From Azohydromonas lata NBRC 102462 (lineage in GTDB: Bacteria; Pseudomonadota; Gammaproteobacteria; Burkholderiales; Burkholderiaceae_C), in the NCBI RefSeq assembly GCF_001571085.1, contig NZ_BCTC01000011.1, positions 1-64,000 on the forward strand: a DNA stretch of 64,000 nt, given 5' to 3'. Below the pieces are notes generated by a model. It saw only the letters and a list, made by a program, of their open reading frames with translations. It ran no database searches and was not told where the DNA came from. Position numbers and translations under genes: made by a program. This document shows positions 43,311-53,288 of the stretch, one piece after another. Within the stretch, counting starts at the first letter, position 1. Each line of letters begins with the position of its first letter.

Positions 43311-44240
43311 TCAGTGTTTGAAAAGCGTGGGCAGTGTGGCCATGATGCGCAGCATGGCCGGGCCCAGCATGACCAGCAGCAGCGCCGGCAGGATCATGAA
43401 CACCAGCGGCGCCAGCAGCTTGGTGCCCACGCGCGCGGCGGTTTCCTCGGCGCGCTGGCGCCGCCGCGTGCGCAGCATGTCCGCGTGCACGCGCAGCGCC
43501 TGGCCGATGCTGGTGCCAAAGCGCTCGGCCTGCACGAGCATGGAGACGAAGCCTTCCACCTCTTCCACGCCGGTGCGCAGGGCCAGGTTGTGCAGTGCCC
43601 GCTCGCGGGGCGCGCCCGCGCGCATCTCCAGGGCCACGAGCTGGAACTCCTCGGCCAGCACGCGGCTGCGGTGCACCAATTCCTCGGTCACGCGCTGCAG
43701 CGCCGCCTCTATGCCCAGCCCGGCCTCCACGCAGATGATCATGAAGTCCAGCGCATCGGGAAAGCTTTCAAAGATTTCCCGCTGGCGCTGCGCCACCAGG
43801 CGCGCCAGCACGGCGTTGGGCAGGTAGTAGCCCAGGGCGGCGGCGGCCAGCAGCATGCTCATCAGCGCCTGGCCTTGCGGCGGGTGCGCCGACAGGGACA
43901 GCGCCGCCAGCAACAGCGGCGGCAGCACCATGGCCAGCGCCGTCTTCATGCCGAAGAACGCCGTGGGTGCCATGGGATGGCGCAAGCCCGCGTTGAACAG
44001 CCGCCGGCGCAGCGCCGAGTTGTCGCCTCCCTCCTCGGCGGACAGCTTGGCCAGTGTCCTGGTGCTGCGCGCCATGCGCTCTATCCAGTGCGTCTTGCCG
44101 GGTGCGGCGCCCGCCTCCTCCAGCAGTTGCCGGGCGCGCTGGTCCACGGGCGGTTTGGCGATGAGCCGGCCGACCAGCAGCACCAGTGCCGACGAGGCCA
44201 CGAACACGCCGACCAGCAGGCTGATTTCCATGATGTCCAT
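43311..44240 (-). CDS. tadC: Tad pilus inner-membrane platform protein TadC
   Basis: T2SS-F domain membrane protein of 309 aa that with TadB forms the platform for pilin polymerisation. Hydrophobic segments lie at the N terminus (ISLLVGVFVASSALVLLVGRLI), near residues 90-125 and at the C terminus. The cytoplasmic T2SSF region carries LPDALDFMIICVEAGLGIEAALQRV. Nine bases separate it from tadB upstream. Assigned to TadC rather than TadB by gene order and by the C-terminal membrane segments LLAPLVFMILPALLLVMLG. Confidence 0.92.
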   Translation of the reverse strand: MDIMEISLLVGVFVASSALVLLVGRLIAKPPVDQRARQLLEEAGAAPGKTHWIERMARSTRTLAKLSAEEGGDNSALRRRLFNAGLRHPMAPTAFFGMKTALAMVLPPLLLAALSLSAHPPQGQALMSMLLAAAALGYYLPNAVLARLVAQRQREIFESFPDALDFMIICVEAGLGIEAALQRVTEELVHRSRVLAEEFQLVALEMRAGAPRERALHNLALRTGVEEVEGFVSMLVQAERFGTSIGQALRVHADMLRTRRRQRAEETAARVGTKLLAPLVFMILPALLLVMLGPAMLRIMATLPTLFKH

Positions 44241-44249
44241 GAGATCTCC

Positions 44250-45224
44250 TCAGACACGGATGCGGATGATTTGCCGCATCCACACTGCGCCCAGCGCCAT
44301 CATGACCAGGGCGCTGCCCACGAGCTTGCGCCCCGTCGGATCGGTCCACAGCGTGGCCATGAACTCCGGGTTGGCGAGTTGCATGAAGCCGGACACGGCA
44401 AAGGGCATGACGCCCAGGATCCAGGCCGACAGCCGCCCCTCGGCCGAATAGGTGCGCACCTGCCCAAAGAGCTTGAAGCGCGAGCGCACCAGTGCCGCCA
44501 GGCTGTCCAGCAACTCCGTGAGGTTGCCCCCCGCCTCGCGCTGGATCATGACGGCCACGGTGAGGTAGCGCACGTCGTCCAGGGGCACGCGTTGCGCCAT
44601 CCGCGACAGCGCCTCCGGCATGGACATGCCGAAATTCACCTCGTCGCAAAGCTGCCGGAACTCGCTGCCCAGCGGGTCGGCCACTTCGTCGCCCACCATC
44701 TTGAGCGCCGAGGACAAGGTGTGGCCGGCACGCAAAGCGCGGCCCATGAGGTCCAGCGCCAGGGGAAGTTGCTGCTGCAACCGCTCGATGCGCTTGGCGC
44801 GGCGCTGTGACACCCACAGCCAGGGCAGGGCGGCGAGCGTGGGAGCGCAGGCCAGCGCGACCATGCCGCCCGCGCCGCGCAGCAAAGGCACGAGAGCACC
44901 GGCCAGGAACAGCGCCACGCTGGCCAGCAGCAACTGTCCCAGCGTGCGCCGGGTGCCCGCGCTGCGTACCCAGTCGTGCAGCCGCTGCAGGGGCTGGAAT
45001 TCCCCGAGCGCGCCGCCATGCAGCCAGCCCTGCTGCTGCGCCGCATCGCGGCGGTCCAGGCTCAGGGGGGCCTGCGGCGGCGCGCCTTCTAGCCTGCGCA
45101 GTCGAGCCGCCAAGCGCTTGGCTTCGGCGCTGTGGCGCGTGGCCCAGAGTTGGTAGAGGCCTTCGAGCGCCAGGACGACGGCCACGAACAGCAGCACGCC
45201 GAAGAGGATGAAGCCCTGGTCCAT
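44250..45224 (-). CDS. tadB: Tad pilus inner-membrane platform protein TadB
   Basis: T2SS-F domain membrane protein of 324 aa. An N-terminal membrane segment (FILFGVLLFVAVVLALEGLY), then two close segments near 95-135 and a C-terminal one. The T2SSF core reads LPLALDLMGRALRAGHTLSSALKMVGDEVADPLGSEF and MIQREAGGNLTELLDSLA, with the conserved AGH/GG turns. It is 5 bases after tadA(cpaF) and 9 bases before tadC, typical of tad operons. Confidence 0.92.
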   Translation of the reverse strand: MDQGFILFGVLLFVAVVLALEGLYQLWATRHSAEAKRLAARLRRLEGAPPQAPLSLDRRDAAQQQGWLHGGALGEFQPLQRLHDWVRSAGTRRTLGQLLLASVALFLAGALVPLLRGAGGMVALACAPTLAALPWLWVSQRRAKRIERLQQQLPLALDLMGRALRAGHTLSSALKMVGDEVADPLGSEFRQLCDEVNFGMSMPEALSRMAQRVPLDDVRYLTVAVMIQREAGGNLTELLDSLAALVRSRFKLFGQVRTYSAEGRLSAWILGVMPFAVSGFMQLANPEFMATLWTDPTGRKLVGSALVMMALGAVWMRQIIRIRV

Positions 45225-45229
45225 GGTGC

Positions 45230-46606
<1,377 letters not shown>

Positions 46607-46635
46607 GGGCCTTCCTTGCGGCGTTATGTCGTTCT

Positions 46636-47790
46636 TCAGCGGCTGCCCAGCAGTTGCGCCAGCCAGCCTTCCTTGCGCGGTGCTTCCTGGGGCAGCAGCG
46701 TGCGGGCCATGTCGTCGAGCGCGCGGGCCACCGGGCTGTTGCGCGCGATGGGCTGGCCCTGGTTCACCGCGGTGGAGACCGCGTCGAAGTGGTTGGGCAC
46801 GGTGCTCACCGGCGTGCCGTCCAGGGCCTGCACCAGAGACTGCAGCGGCAGCTCGCCATGCCGGTCGTAGCGGTTGACGATCCAGTGCACCTTGTGTGGG
46901 GGCACCTCCAGCGAGTTCAGCAGCGCACGCAGCCGGCGGGCGTCGCGCAGTTGCGGCAGCTTGAGCTGCAGCACGGCGTAGATGTGCGCTGAGAGGTCCA
47001 GGGCCTGCAGCGTGAGCGGGTCTATGCGGCCGCCCAGGTCCAGCACCACGAAGTCGAACATCTGGCGCGCCTGCTGGACGATGGCCTTGACCTGCGCGGC
47101 CTTGACCTCCAGCGCCTGGCCGATGTCCTCCGGCGCGGGCAGGACGAACAGCGTTTCGTCCACCTGCACCATGGCCGCGCGCAGCAGGTCGGCATCCAGC
47201 CGCTGCACGTTGCGCGCGACCTCGGCCACGTCGCTGCTGGCGCGCTGGTCGCTCAGCAGCAGCAGCGAGTTGCCGCTTTGCAGGTCCAGGTCTATGAGGG
47301 CCACGCGGCGCGCGCCGTTGCCGGCCAGTCGGTACGCCAGGTTGGCCGCCAGCACGCTGGTGCCGTTGCCGCCCTTGCAGCCGAGAAAGGACAGCACCTG
47401 CGCCGGCGTCGTCGAGGAAGCCGCAGGCGGCGCGCGGCGGTGCAGGGCGCGCTGCACCGCCGCGCGCAGTGCCGCGGCGTCGGCCGTGGCGGGCAGCACT
47501 TCGCGTACGCCGGCCTGCATGGCCTGCAGCAGGAAGTCCGGCGATATCTCGGCCGACAACACCAGCGTGTCCACCTGCGGGTGCTCGTGCGTGAAGCGGC
47601 TCACGGCGCCCAACGCCGAGGCGTCCACGCCGTCCAGCACCAGCAACGAAGCCATGCTGGCGTTGACGGCTTGGGGCAGGGCGTGCAGCGCTGCCGTGCT
47701 GCCTTGAACCTCCAGCAAATCCATGCCGTTGAGCATCTGCACAGCCTGGGCCGTGCGCTTGGGGTCCGGGGAGATGACCTGGATCTTCAT
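46636..47790 (-). CDS. tadZ: Tad pilus localisation ATPase TadZ/CpaE
   Basis: MinD-like protein with an N-terminal atypical receiver domain that positions the Tad machine; 384 aa. The receiver-like domain (about 1-120; [43 protein letters not shown]) lacks the usual Asp pair. The P-loop reads [20 protein letters not shown]: the Walker A Lys before Thr/Ser is replaced, as is common in Tad[17 protein letters not shown] is the Walker B region. It lies 23 bases after the downstream pseudopilin and 29 bases before tadA. Confidence 0.9.
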   Translation of the reverse strand: MKIQVISPDPKRTAQAVQMLNGMDLLEVQGSTAALHALPQAVNASMASLLVLDGVDASALGAVSRFTHEHPQVDTLVLSAEISPDFLLQAMQAGVREVLPATADAAALRAAVQRALHRRAPPAASSTTPAQVLSFLGCKGGNGTSVLAANLAYRLAGNGARRVALIDLDLQSGNSLLLLSDQRASSDVAEVARNVQRLDADLLRAAMVQVDETLFVLPAPEDIGQALEVKAAQVKAIVQQARQMFDFVVLDLGGRIDPLTLQALDLSAHIYAVLQLKLPQLRDARRLRALLNSLEVPPHKVHWIVNRYDRHGELPLQSLVQALDGTPVSTVPNHFDAVSTAVNQGQPIARNSPVARALDDMARTLLPQEAPRKEGWLAQLLGSR

Positions 47791-47813
47791 GGGTGTGGCC
47801 GGTGTGAGAGGGT

Positions 47814-48263
47814 TCAGCAACTGCTGTCCATGAACTCGCGCGGCAGCGAGGTCGTGAAGGAAGGCAAGGGCACGGTCAGCGCTGGCAGCATCGGCAGCGC
47901 CACCGTCTGCTGGTAACCCGACAGCGACACTTGCACCACGCGGCACGCGGTGGCGCCGCTGGCGGTGCAGCTCGTGGCGCCGGGACGCTCGTAGGCGATC
48001 ACGATGTTGTCGTCCTGCAGCCAGGGCATGACTTCGCGCATGCGCGTCTTGATGGCCGCGGAATTGAGGCCGCAGACGGCCGCCTTGCGCGCGCCCAACA
48101 GCGTGGCCTCGCTGGCGGCATTCCATGCCCAGGCCAGCTTGCAGAACTCGGGCAGCGCCAGCACCAGCACCATGAAGGGCACCATGGCCGCGGCCAGTTC
48201 CAGCGCGGCCATGCCACGGGTGCCAGTGCGATTTGACGAAGGTTTCAGATGAGCGCGGCGCAT
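47814..48263 (-). CDS. TadE/TadF-like pseudopilin
   Basis: Small membrane-anchored pilin-like protein, 149 aa. After a basic N terminus ([16 protein letters not shown]) comes the TadE-type helix [28 protein letters not shown], with the Glu expected at +5 of a prepilin site. The periplasmic part has a possible disulfide pair ([12 protein letters not shown]). ATG 48263 overlaps the end of the upstream pseudopilin gene by 19 bases. Its function by family is as a minor pilin of the Tad pilus. Confidence 0.8.
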   Translation of the reverse strand: MRRAHLKPSSNRTGTRGMAALELAAAMVPFMVLVLALPEFCKLAWAWNAASEATLLGARKAAVCGLNSAAIKTRMREVMPWLQDDNIVIAYERPGATSCTASGATACRVVQVSLSGYQQTVALPMLPALTVPLPSFTTSLPREFMDSSC

Positions 48264-48832
48264 GATGTGCTCGTTGACGCAAAGGTGGGCGTTGCGGTCG
48301 CAAAAGGCCAGCCGCGCATCGTGAGCCTGATGGGCTCCAGCGCCAGTTGGCCGCCTTGCAGTACCGAGGCGGGCAACACGCTGCCCAACAGGGGTGTGTA
48401 GCGGTAGCCGCTGATGGTGACCCTCACCCAGCTGATGCCGCAGTTGGTGCCGCAGCCGCTGCCGCTGTTGCCGTAGACGGTGCTGACCAGCCTGCCGCTG
48501 GTGTCGATCTGCACCATGGAACTGGTCAGCCCGGTCAGCAGCGGCGTGCTGCCGCCGGCAAGGGTGCCGAACAGCGCCAGCTGGCAGGCTTCCTGCCGGG
48601 CCTGCGTCCACGCAGCGCTGGAGGCGTTGCTGCTGTCGGTCAGGGCCAGGTGCCGCGTGGCGCTGCGCACGGCCTTGGTGATCGTGTTGTAGGTGTAGAG
48701 CACACGGCCGAACTCCACCGACAGGCCCGCCAGAAGTGCCAGTATCGGCACCACGGCCACGAGCTCCAGCAGGGCACTGCCGCGCCAATGTCGCTGGCTG
48801 GAGCGGGGGCTTGCAACACGATGCATGGCCAT
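48245..48832 (-). CDS. tadE: TadE-like pseudopilin
   Basis: Membrane-anchored minor pilin-like protein of 195 aa. The motif RGSALLELVAVVPILALLAGLSVEFGRVLYTYN (here read as RGSALLELVAVVPILALLAG and onward) is the TadE signature: short basic leader, Gly-x-x-x-x-Glu, then a long hydrophobic helix. The rest is Ser/Thr/Gly-rich with CGTNCG. The start may be ATG 48832 or 48826. It lies 6 bases after the TadG-like gene and overlaps the next by 19 bases. Confidence 0.83.
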   Translation of the reverse strand: MAMHRVASPRSSQRHWRGSALLELVAVVPILALLAGLSVEFGRVLYTYNTITKAVRSATRHLALTDSSNASSAAWTQARQEACQLALFGTLAGGSTPLLTGLTSSMVQIDTSGRLVSTVYGNSGSGCGTNCGISWVRVTISGYRYTPLLGSVLPASVLQGGQLALEPIRLTMRGWPFATATPTFASTSTSCAALI

Positions 48833-48838
48833 GGCCTT

Positions 48839-49393
48839 CTAGAACACCAGGCTGGGAGCCTGGTTGCAGTTGCCTGTGGATGCGCCGCAGTTGGTGGAGC
48901 CGGCAGCCGGGATGGCGGCCGTGGCTTCTGCGCTGATCTGGAAATGGTCGAGCCCACCCACGACTTGCAGGAACCAGCTTTCGATGTTTGCTCGCCTGAT
49001 CTTGCAGCGCACGAGCGAGGCGCCGGGAACGGCCGACGCCGCGGTGTTCCAGACGCCACTCGAAAGAGACGTTCCGAACTCAACGGTCACGCTGCTCGTG
49101 GGGATGGCCGTGGCCTGCAGATTGGACTTGTTGATGGCGGCAATCCACCTGCCGCCGTTGGTGGCGCCGGTGAAGGCCGCAGCGGTGACGGGGGTGGTCT
49201 GCAGGTGCCAGGCTGCCGACAGCGCACAGGCATCGGCGGCGCCCTGCAGCTCGGTCTTGTTGATGTAGATGCGGCTCAGGTCCAGCGCCAGCCCCATGAA
49301 ACCCATGATCGGCACCATCAGCAACGCGAACAGCAGCGCAATGCCGCCGCGCTGCGCCTGGCGGCGCACTGCAAGGGATGGATGCCGTCGCAC
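48839..49393 (-). CDS. tadG: Short TadG-like pseudopilin
   Basis: Membrane-anchored protein of 184 aa with the Flp/TadG N-terminal signature: basic leader (RRHPSLAVRRQAQRGG), then IALLFALLMVPIMGFMGLALDLSRIYINKTELQGAADACALSAA in the usual order. Canonical TadG has a von Willebrand A domain and is two to three times longer; here the gene ends after the N-terminal module plus about 120 residues, with no remnant of a vWA domain before tadE. Start GTG 49393 follows GGGAG. It is 16 bases after the small lipoprotein gene. Confidence 0.75.
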   Translation of the reverse strand: MRRHPSLAVRRQAQRGGIALLFALLMVPIMGFMGLALDLSRIYINKTELQGAADACALSAAWHLQTTPVTAAAFTGATNGGRWIAAINKSNLQATAIPTSSVTVEFGTSLSSGVWNTAASAVPGASLVRCKIRRANIESWFLQVVGGLDHFQISAEATAAIPAAGSTNCGASTGNCNQAPSLVF

Positions 49394-49409
49394 CAGCGCT
49401 CTCCCGCGT

Positions 49410-49700
49410 TCATTGGCCCCCGGGGGCGCCGGGCACCAGGGTGATGACCGGCGCGGGCGGTGCCGGTTCGCGCAGCGAGTAGCCGTAGGAGATGCCCAGC
49501 GCGCGCATCACGCCCACGCTGGCCTTGCCGTCCAGGCCGGCCAGCGCGGCGGCGCGCTGGCCGGCGGCCGGGTCTATGGTTTGTTGGGCGCGTGCCTGGC
49601 GCACGCTGTCGCCAAAGCGCTCGTCCCAGCCGGGTGTGGTCTGTGCGCAGCCGGCCAGGACGGCCAGCAGGGGCGGCAGCAGCATCGCGGGGCTTTTCAT
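49410..49700 (-). CDS. Small Tad-linked lipoprotein
   Basis: Exported lipoprotein of 96 aa: basic start MKSPAML, hydrophobic LPPLLAVLAGC with lipobox LAGC near residue 18. The mature part is short and contains GWDERFGDSVRQARAQQTIDP, which resembles small lipoproteins found next to CpaC-type secretins. The position directly after the secretin gene suggests a pilotin or RcpB-like partner in the outer membrane; this is inference from position. ATG 49700 chosen over an upstream GTG that would add basic residues overlapping the secretin stop. Confidence 0.65.
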   Translation of the reverse strand: MKSPAMLLPPLLAVLAGCAQTTPGWDERFGDSVRQARAQQTIDPAAGQRAAALAGLDGKASVGVMRALGISYGYSLREPAPPAPVITLVPGAPGGQ

Positions 49701-49711
49701 GGCGGGTGTCC

Positions 49712-51499
49712 TCACTTGAGCTGGAAGCCGGCGGCAGGCGTGGCGGCGGCGGGCTCGGACGGGGCCGCCGTGCCTGGCGCTTCCTCCTCGCGGCGGCTGC
49801 CTTCCAGGCGGCCGTGCAGGTGCACGTCGGTGCGGCTGGGGGGGACGTAGCGGTCGGTGGGCAGCGCGTAGTCCGGCGGCAGCGGCTTGACCAGGCGCGG
49901 CGTGATCACGAACACCAGCTCCGACTTGTCGGTCTGGTAGTCGGTGCTGCGAAACAGCGCACCGATCACCGGCAGCTCGCCCAGCACCGGGAAGGCGCGC
50001 ACGTTGGTGGTCATGTTGTTCTTGATCAGGCCGCCGATGGCGAAGCTCTGGCCGTCGGCCAACTGCACCGTCGTCTTGGCCCGGCGCGAGGTGAACGAGG
50101 GCAGCACGGCCAGGCCCGACGCGCCCGGCACGGTCAGGCCCACGCCCTCGCGGTTGAGCTCCGAGACTTCCGAGGCCACTTCCAGGTTGATGCGCCCGCC
50201 GTCCAGCACCGTGGGCAGAAAGCCCACCGAGACGCCGAACTCCTTTTCCTCCAGCGTCACGGTGCGGCCGCCGCTTCCGTTGTCCACGGCCACGGGAATG
50301 AAGATCTTGCCCCCGGCCAGGAAGCTGCCCTTCTGGCCGCTGATGGCCATCACCGTGGGCTCGGCCAGGATCTTGACCACGCCGTCGGTCTTCTGGGCAT
50401 TGACGCTCAGGTTGGTCACGCCGCGCGCGGGCACGGTGCCGTAGGTGGTGGTGTAGACCGGGACGACCTGGCCGTTGATGGTGGTCAGCGTCTGCGTGAC
50501 GTTGCCTGCGCTGCCGATGCTCGACGGGATGGAGCCGCCCACCACCGAGCCTACCGAGCTCAGCGGCGTGCCGGTGCCACCGGCACCGGCGATCTGGCCC
50601 AGCGTGGCGGCGCCCCCGCCCAGCAGGCCTGAGAGAAAGCGGATCGTGGAGCCGTCGGCGCTGGCGTAGGCGCGCGAGAAGTCGATGCCGAACTGGTCCA
50701 GTATCGACTTGGACACTTCGGCCACCTTCACTTCCAGCATCACCTGCTGCGGCGCGCCCGTGCCCATCAGGTTGATGATGCGAGGGTTGACGCCGTAGAG
50801 GCTGGGCGGCGGCGCCGTGCCGTGGCCCGGGCCGCGCACGTAGGCGTTGGCCAGCTCGTAGATGCGCGCGGCCGCGGCGGCGGTGCTGGCGGTGCCCGAG
50901 AGCACAAGGGATTCGAAGGCCGCGGTCACGCGCACGTCCTTCTCTTCGGGCATTAGTTGAGCCAGCAACGACTGCAGTCCCGTGACATCCAGGCTCACCA
51001 CCACGTCCACCGCCGTGCAGCGGCCCGACTGTTCCTGCAGCACCACGTTGGTCGAGCCCAGCGTCTTGCCCAGCAGGAACACCTCGGTGGGACCCAGCAG
51101 CAGCACGTCCACATCGGCCACGCCCGGGCGCTGGCGCTCCTGGGCTGGGGTCATGCCCGCCGCAGGCTTGGCCTCATGGCTGGTGTCGGCGGCGGTCTCG
51201 CGCGGGGCGCCGCCGCGCGAGCCTTCGGCATTGCCCAGCAGGATGCGGCTGATGGGGCCGGCCGGGCGCAGCACGGTGGACTTGCCCACGCTGATCTGCA
51301 CCGGCGGTGCGATCTCCAGCCGGCTGCAGCGCGCCGGTGCGGCCGTGCTCGCTGCCGTTGCCGCGCCGGACGCCGCGGCGGCCTGCCCTGACAGCAGCGT
51401 CAGCACCATGCCGGCCAAGGCTGCCTGGTGCAGTACGGCGTGCCGGCGGCTGCGGCAGGTGTGCGTGAGGGTACTCATGGGGGTGTACTGCGCCGTCAT
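49712..51499 (-). CDS. rcpA: Tad pilus outer-membrane secretin RcpA/CpaC
   Basis: Secretin forming the outer-membrane channel of the Flp pilus; about 595 aa with a signal peptide ending near AAAASG. N-terminal pilus-secretin domain (about 60-170; VQISVGKSTVLRPAGPISRILLGN, LLGPTEVFLLGKTLGSTNVVL) and a BON-like domain (about 175-240). The secretin core (from IINLMGTGAPQQVMLEVKVAEVSKS to GELPVIGALFRSTDYQTDKSELVFVITPRLV) is typical. The C-terminal tail is Pro/Ala-rich. ATG 51499 overlaps the cpaB stop (TGATG); ATG 51478 is an alternative. Confidence 0.92.
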   Translation of the reverse strand: MTAQYTPMSTLTHTCRSRRHAVLHQAALAGMVLTLLSGQAAAASGAATAASTAAPARCSRLEIAPPVQISVGKSTVLRPAGPISRILLGNAEGSRGGAPRETAADTSHEAKPAAGMTPAQERQRPGVADVDVLLLGPTEVFLLGKTLGSTNVVLQEQSGRCTAVDVVVSLDVTGLQSLLAQLMPEEKDVRVTAAFESLVLSGTASTAAAAARIYELANAYVRGPGHGTAPPPSLYGVNPRIINLMGTGAPQQVMLEVKVAEVSKSILDQFGIDFSRAYASADGSTIRFLSGLLGGGAATLGQIAGAGGTGTPLSSVGSVVGGSIPSSIGSAGNVTQTLTTINGQVVPVYTTTYGTVPARGVTNLSVNAQKTDGVVKILAEPTVMAISGQKGSFLAGGKIFIPVAVDNGSGGRTVTLEEKEFGVSVGFLPTVLDGGRINLEVASEVSELNREGVGLTVPGASGLAVLPSFTSRRAKTTVQLADGQSFAIGGLIKNNMTTNVRAFPVLGELPVIGALFRSTDYQTDKSELVFVITPRLVKPLPPDYALPTDRYVPPSRTDVHLHGRLEGSRREEEAPGTAAPSEPAAATPAAGFQLK

Positions 51500-52359
51500 C
51501 AAAAGCATTCGCGGGTCTTGGTGACGCCCCGGATCACGTCCACGCAGTCCTGCTTGGGAGCGGGCGTGGGCTGCGCGGCGGGGGCTGCCGCCATGCGCCG
51601 CACCGGCGCCGCAGCGGCAATGGGCGCTGCCGTGGACACGGGCTGCACCTGCACGCCCAGCAAGCTGCCCTTGGTGGCGCCGGCGGTGCTGCTGGGTTGC
51701 GGATCGACTTGGTTGCGCAACACCAGCGACAGGGTGCCGACGCTGCGGGCCAGGTCCAGCGCCTCGGCCTGCGCGGGCGAGAGCTCCAGCGTCACGGCGT
51801 TGACGACCTTGGGCTTGGTTTCGTCACGGTTGGCTTCCTGGGCCACGGCCAGCACCAGGATGCGCTCCAGCACGATCTTGCTGATGGAGCGGTCCTGGTC
51901 GTCCTCGTGCCGCGCGCCCGGGCTGCGGGTGTTGACCATGATGTCCACGTAAGTGCCCGGCAGCGCGAAGCCGGCCACGCCGATGACGTCGTTGACGCGC
52001 ACGGTCATGGCGCGCTTGCCTTCGCCCACCACGGCGGAGAGACCGCCCTTGGTGCCGACGGGCGCCAGCCGGGCTTCAAGAACGGGCTCGCCGTGCGCCA
52101 GGGCCGTGCGGGTCACGCGGCCTTCCAAGGCCTTGACGTCCGTGAACGCCCCCGGGGGCACGCTGGTGCGGGGCCAGTCCACCAGTTCCACGGCCTCGGC
52201 CGAAAGCTTGGCGCCGGTGTCCATGTCGGCACGGACCACGGCGATGCGATGGCTGACCGCGGCCCGTCCGTTCATCCACCGCGCCGCGACCAGTACCGAG
52301 GCCAGGCCGACCAGCAGCGCCAGCAAGAGCACGAGAATTCCGCGGGTGCGCTTGGTCAT
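51499..52359 (-). CDS. cpaB: Tad pilus assembly protein CpaB/RcpC
   Basis: Periplasmic SAF-domain protein anchored by one N-terminal helix; 286 aa. The helix is RGILVLLLALLVGLASVLVAARWM. The SAF/RcpC domain (about 40-220; VVRADMDTGAKLSAEAVELVDWP, GKRAMTVRVNDVIGVAGFALPGTYVDIMVNTRSPG) matches CpaB. The tail (230-286) is Ala/Pro-rich with two Cys. It is 22 bases after tadV and its stop overlaps the secretin start. Confidence 0.92.
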   Translation of the reverse strand: MTKRTRGILVLLLALLVGLASVLVAARWMNGRAAVSHRIAVVRADMDTGAKLSAEAVELVDWPRTSVPPGAFTDVKALEGRVTRTALAHGEPVLEARLAPVGTKGGLSAVVGEGKRAMTVRVNDVIGVAGFALPGTYVDIMVNTRSPGARHEDDQDRSISKIVLERILVLAVAQEANRDETKPKVVNAVTLELSPAQAEALDLARSVGTLSLVLRNQVDPQPSSTAGATKGSLLGVQVQPVSTAAPIAAAAPVRRMAAAPAAQPTPAPKQDCVDVIRGVTKTRECF

Positions 52360-52381
52360 GGTGAAAAACTCCTGGCCTGGT

Positions 52382-52933
52382 TCAGGCTGACAGCAGCAGG
52401 CGGGCCATCTCTACGCCGCTGCCCGCGGCGATGGCCAAGCCGTAGGGCAGCCGGCCGGTAGCGGCCGTGCCCTGCGGCGTTGCGCCGCTTGCACAACGCA
52501 AGGACGCGAGAGTGAAAAGGGTGCGTAGGTTGCGGCCCACCGTGCGCAGCGAACCGGTGGCCAGCATCACGCCCAGCGACAGCAGCGCGCCGGCAAGCAC
52601 CGTCCACAAAGCAACTTGCAGCACGGCCGTGGCGCCCAGCCACACGCCCACCATGGCCAGCAGCTTGACGTCGCCGGCGCCGAGCATGCGCAGGGCGTAG
52701 AAAGGCAGGAACAACGCCAGGCCGGCCACGCCGCCCAGCAGCGCCGCCGCCACACCCTGGCTGCCATCCTGCAGCAGCCCCTGGCCTGCGGCAGCAAAGG
52801 CCTGGAACGCCAGGCCCAGCGCCATGCCGTACAGCACCAGCGCATTGGGAATGCGGCGCTGGTGCAGGTCGCAAGCCACTGCCGCCAGCAGCAGTGCGGC
52901 GAGAAAGGACAGCGACAGCAGTTGCAGGCTCAT
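52382..52933 (-). CDS. tadV: Type IV prepilin peptidase TadV/CpaA
   Basis: Inner-membrane aspartic peptidase that cleaves Flp and TadE/G-like prepilins; 183 aa. Catalytic Asp residues are seen in ACDLHQRRIPN (about residue 22) and in LGAGDVKLL (GxGD, about residue 87). About five hydrophobic helices. ATG 52933 is used. It is separated from flp by a 175-base spacer that includes a strong stem-loop, so flp and tadV probably have different transcript levels. Confidence 0.92.
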   Translation of the reverse strand: MSLQLLSLSFLAALLLAAVACDLHQRRIPNALVLYGMALGLAFQAFAAAGQGLLQDGSQGVAAALLGGVAGLALFLPFYALRMLGAGDVKLLAMVGVWLGATAVLQVALWTVLAGALLSLGVMLATGSLRTVGRNLRTLFTLASLRCASGATPQGTAATGRLPYGLAIAAGSGVEMARLLLSA

Positions 52934-53034
52934 GGTGCGGGTCCGTGGACGTGGCGTTGTGCGGCAGGGAGCAGCGGCCAAGCGTGAGGCCTCAAGGTTC
53001 CAAGCGGATCATGGACACATGGTTGCGGCATCAA

Positions 53035-53065
53035 GCATGCCGGCAGGCAGAGTCCGCCGGCATGC
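53035..53065 (-). other. Stem-loop between flp and tadV
   Basis: GCATGCCGGC (53035-53044) and GCCGGCATGC (53056-53065): a perfect 10-bp stem with an 11-base loop, 43-74 bases past the flp stop on the minus strand. There is no U-tract. It is a likely attenuator or RNase barrier allowing more pilin mRNA than assembly-gene mRNA. Confidence 0.7.
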
Positions 53066-53108
53066 GAGCTTCATGCGCCCTGGCGGCGTGGCCGTCGCCT
53101 GTCTCTGC

Positions 53109-53288
53109 TTAAAAGAGGGTGCTCACGGTTTCGGCCAGCGCTTCGATGCCGCCGTTGATATTGCCGCCCAAAGTCTTGAGGCCAGCGGCCACCACCACAC
53201 CGACCAGCGCCAGCACGAGGCCGTATTCGACGGTGGAGATGCCGTCTTCGTCACGAACGAAACGCTTGATGGAGTTGATGAAGTTCAT
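53109..53288 (-). CDS. flp: Flp-type major pilin
   Basis: Major structural subunit of the Tad pilus, 59 aa, shorter than the usual gene-finding cutoff. The leader MNFINSIKRFVRDEDG ends in Gly16; cleavage before ISTVEYGLVLALVGVV leaves the Flp motif with Glu at +5 and Tyr at +6. The hydrophobic helix follows, then a short tail LGGNINGGIEALAETVSTLF. AGAGAGGAAAG precedes the ATG at 53288. First gene of the tad operon proper; a long upstream spacer carries candidate regulator sites. Confidence 0.95.
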   Translation of the reverse strand: MNFINSIKRFVRDEDGISTVEYGLVLALVGVVVAAGLKTLGGNINGGIEALAETVSTLF

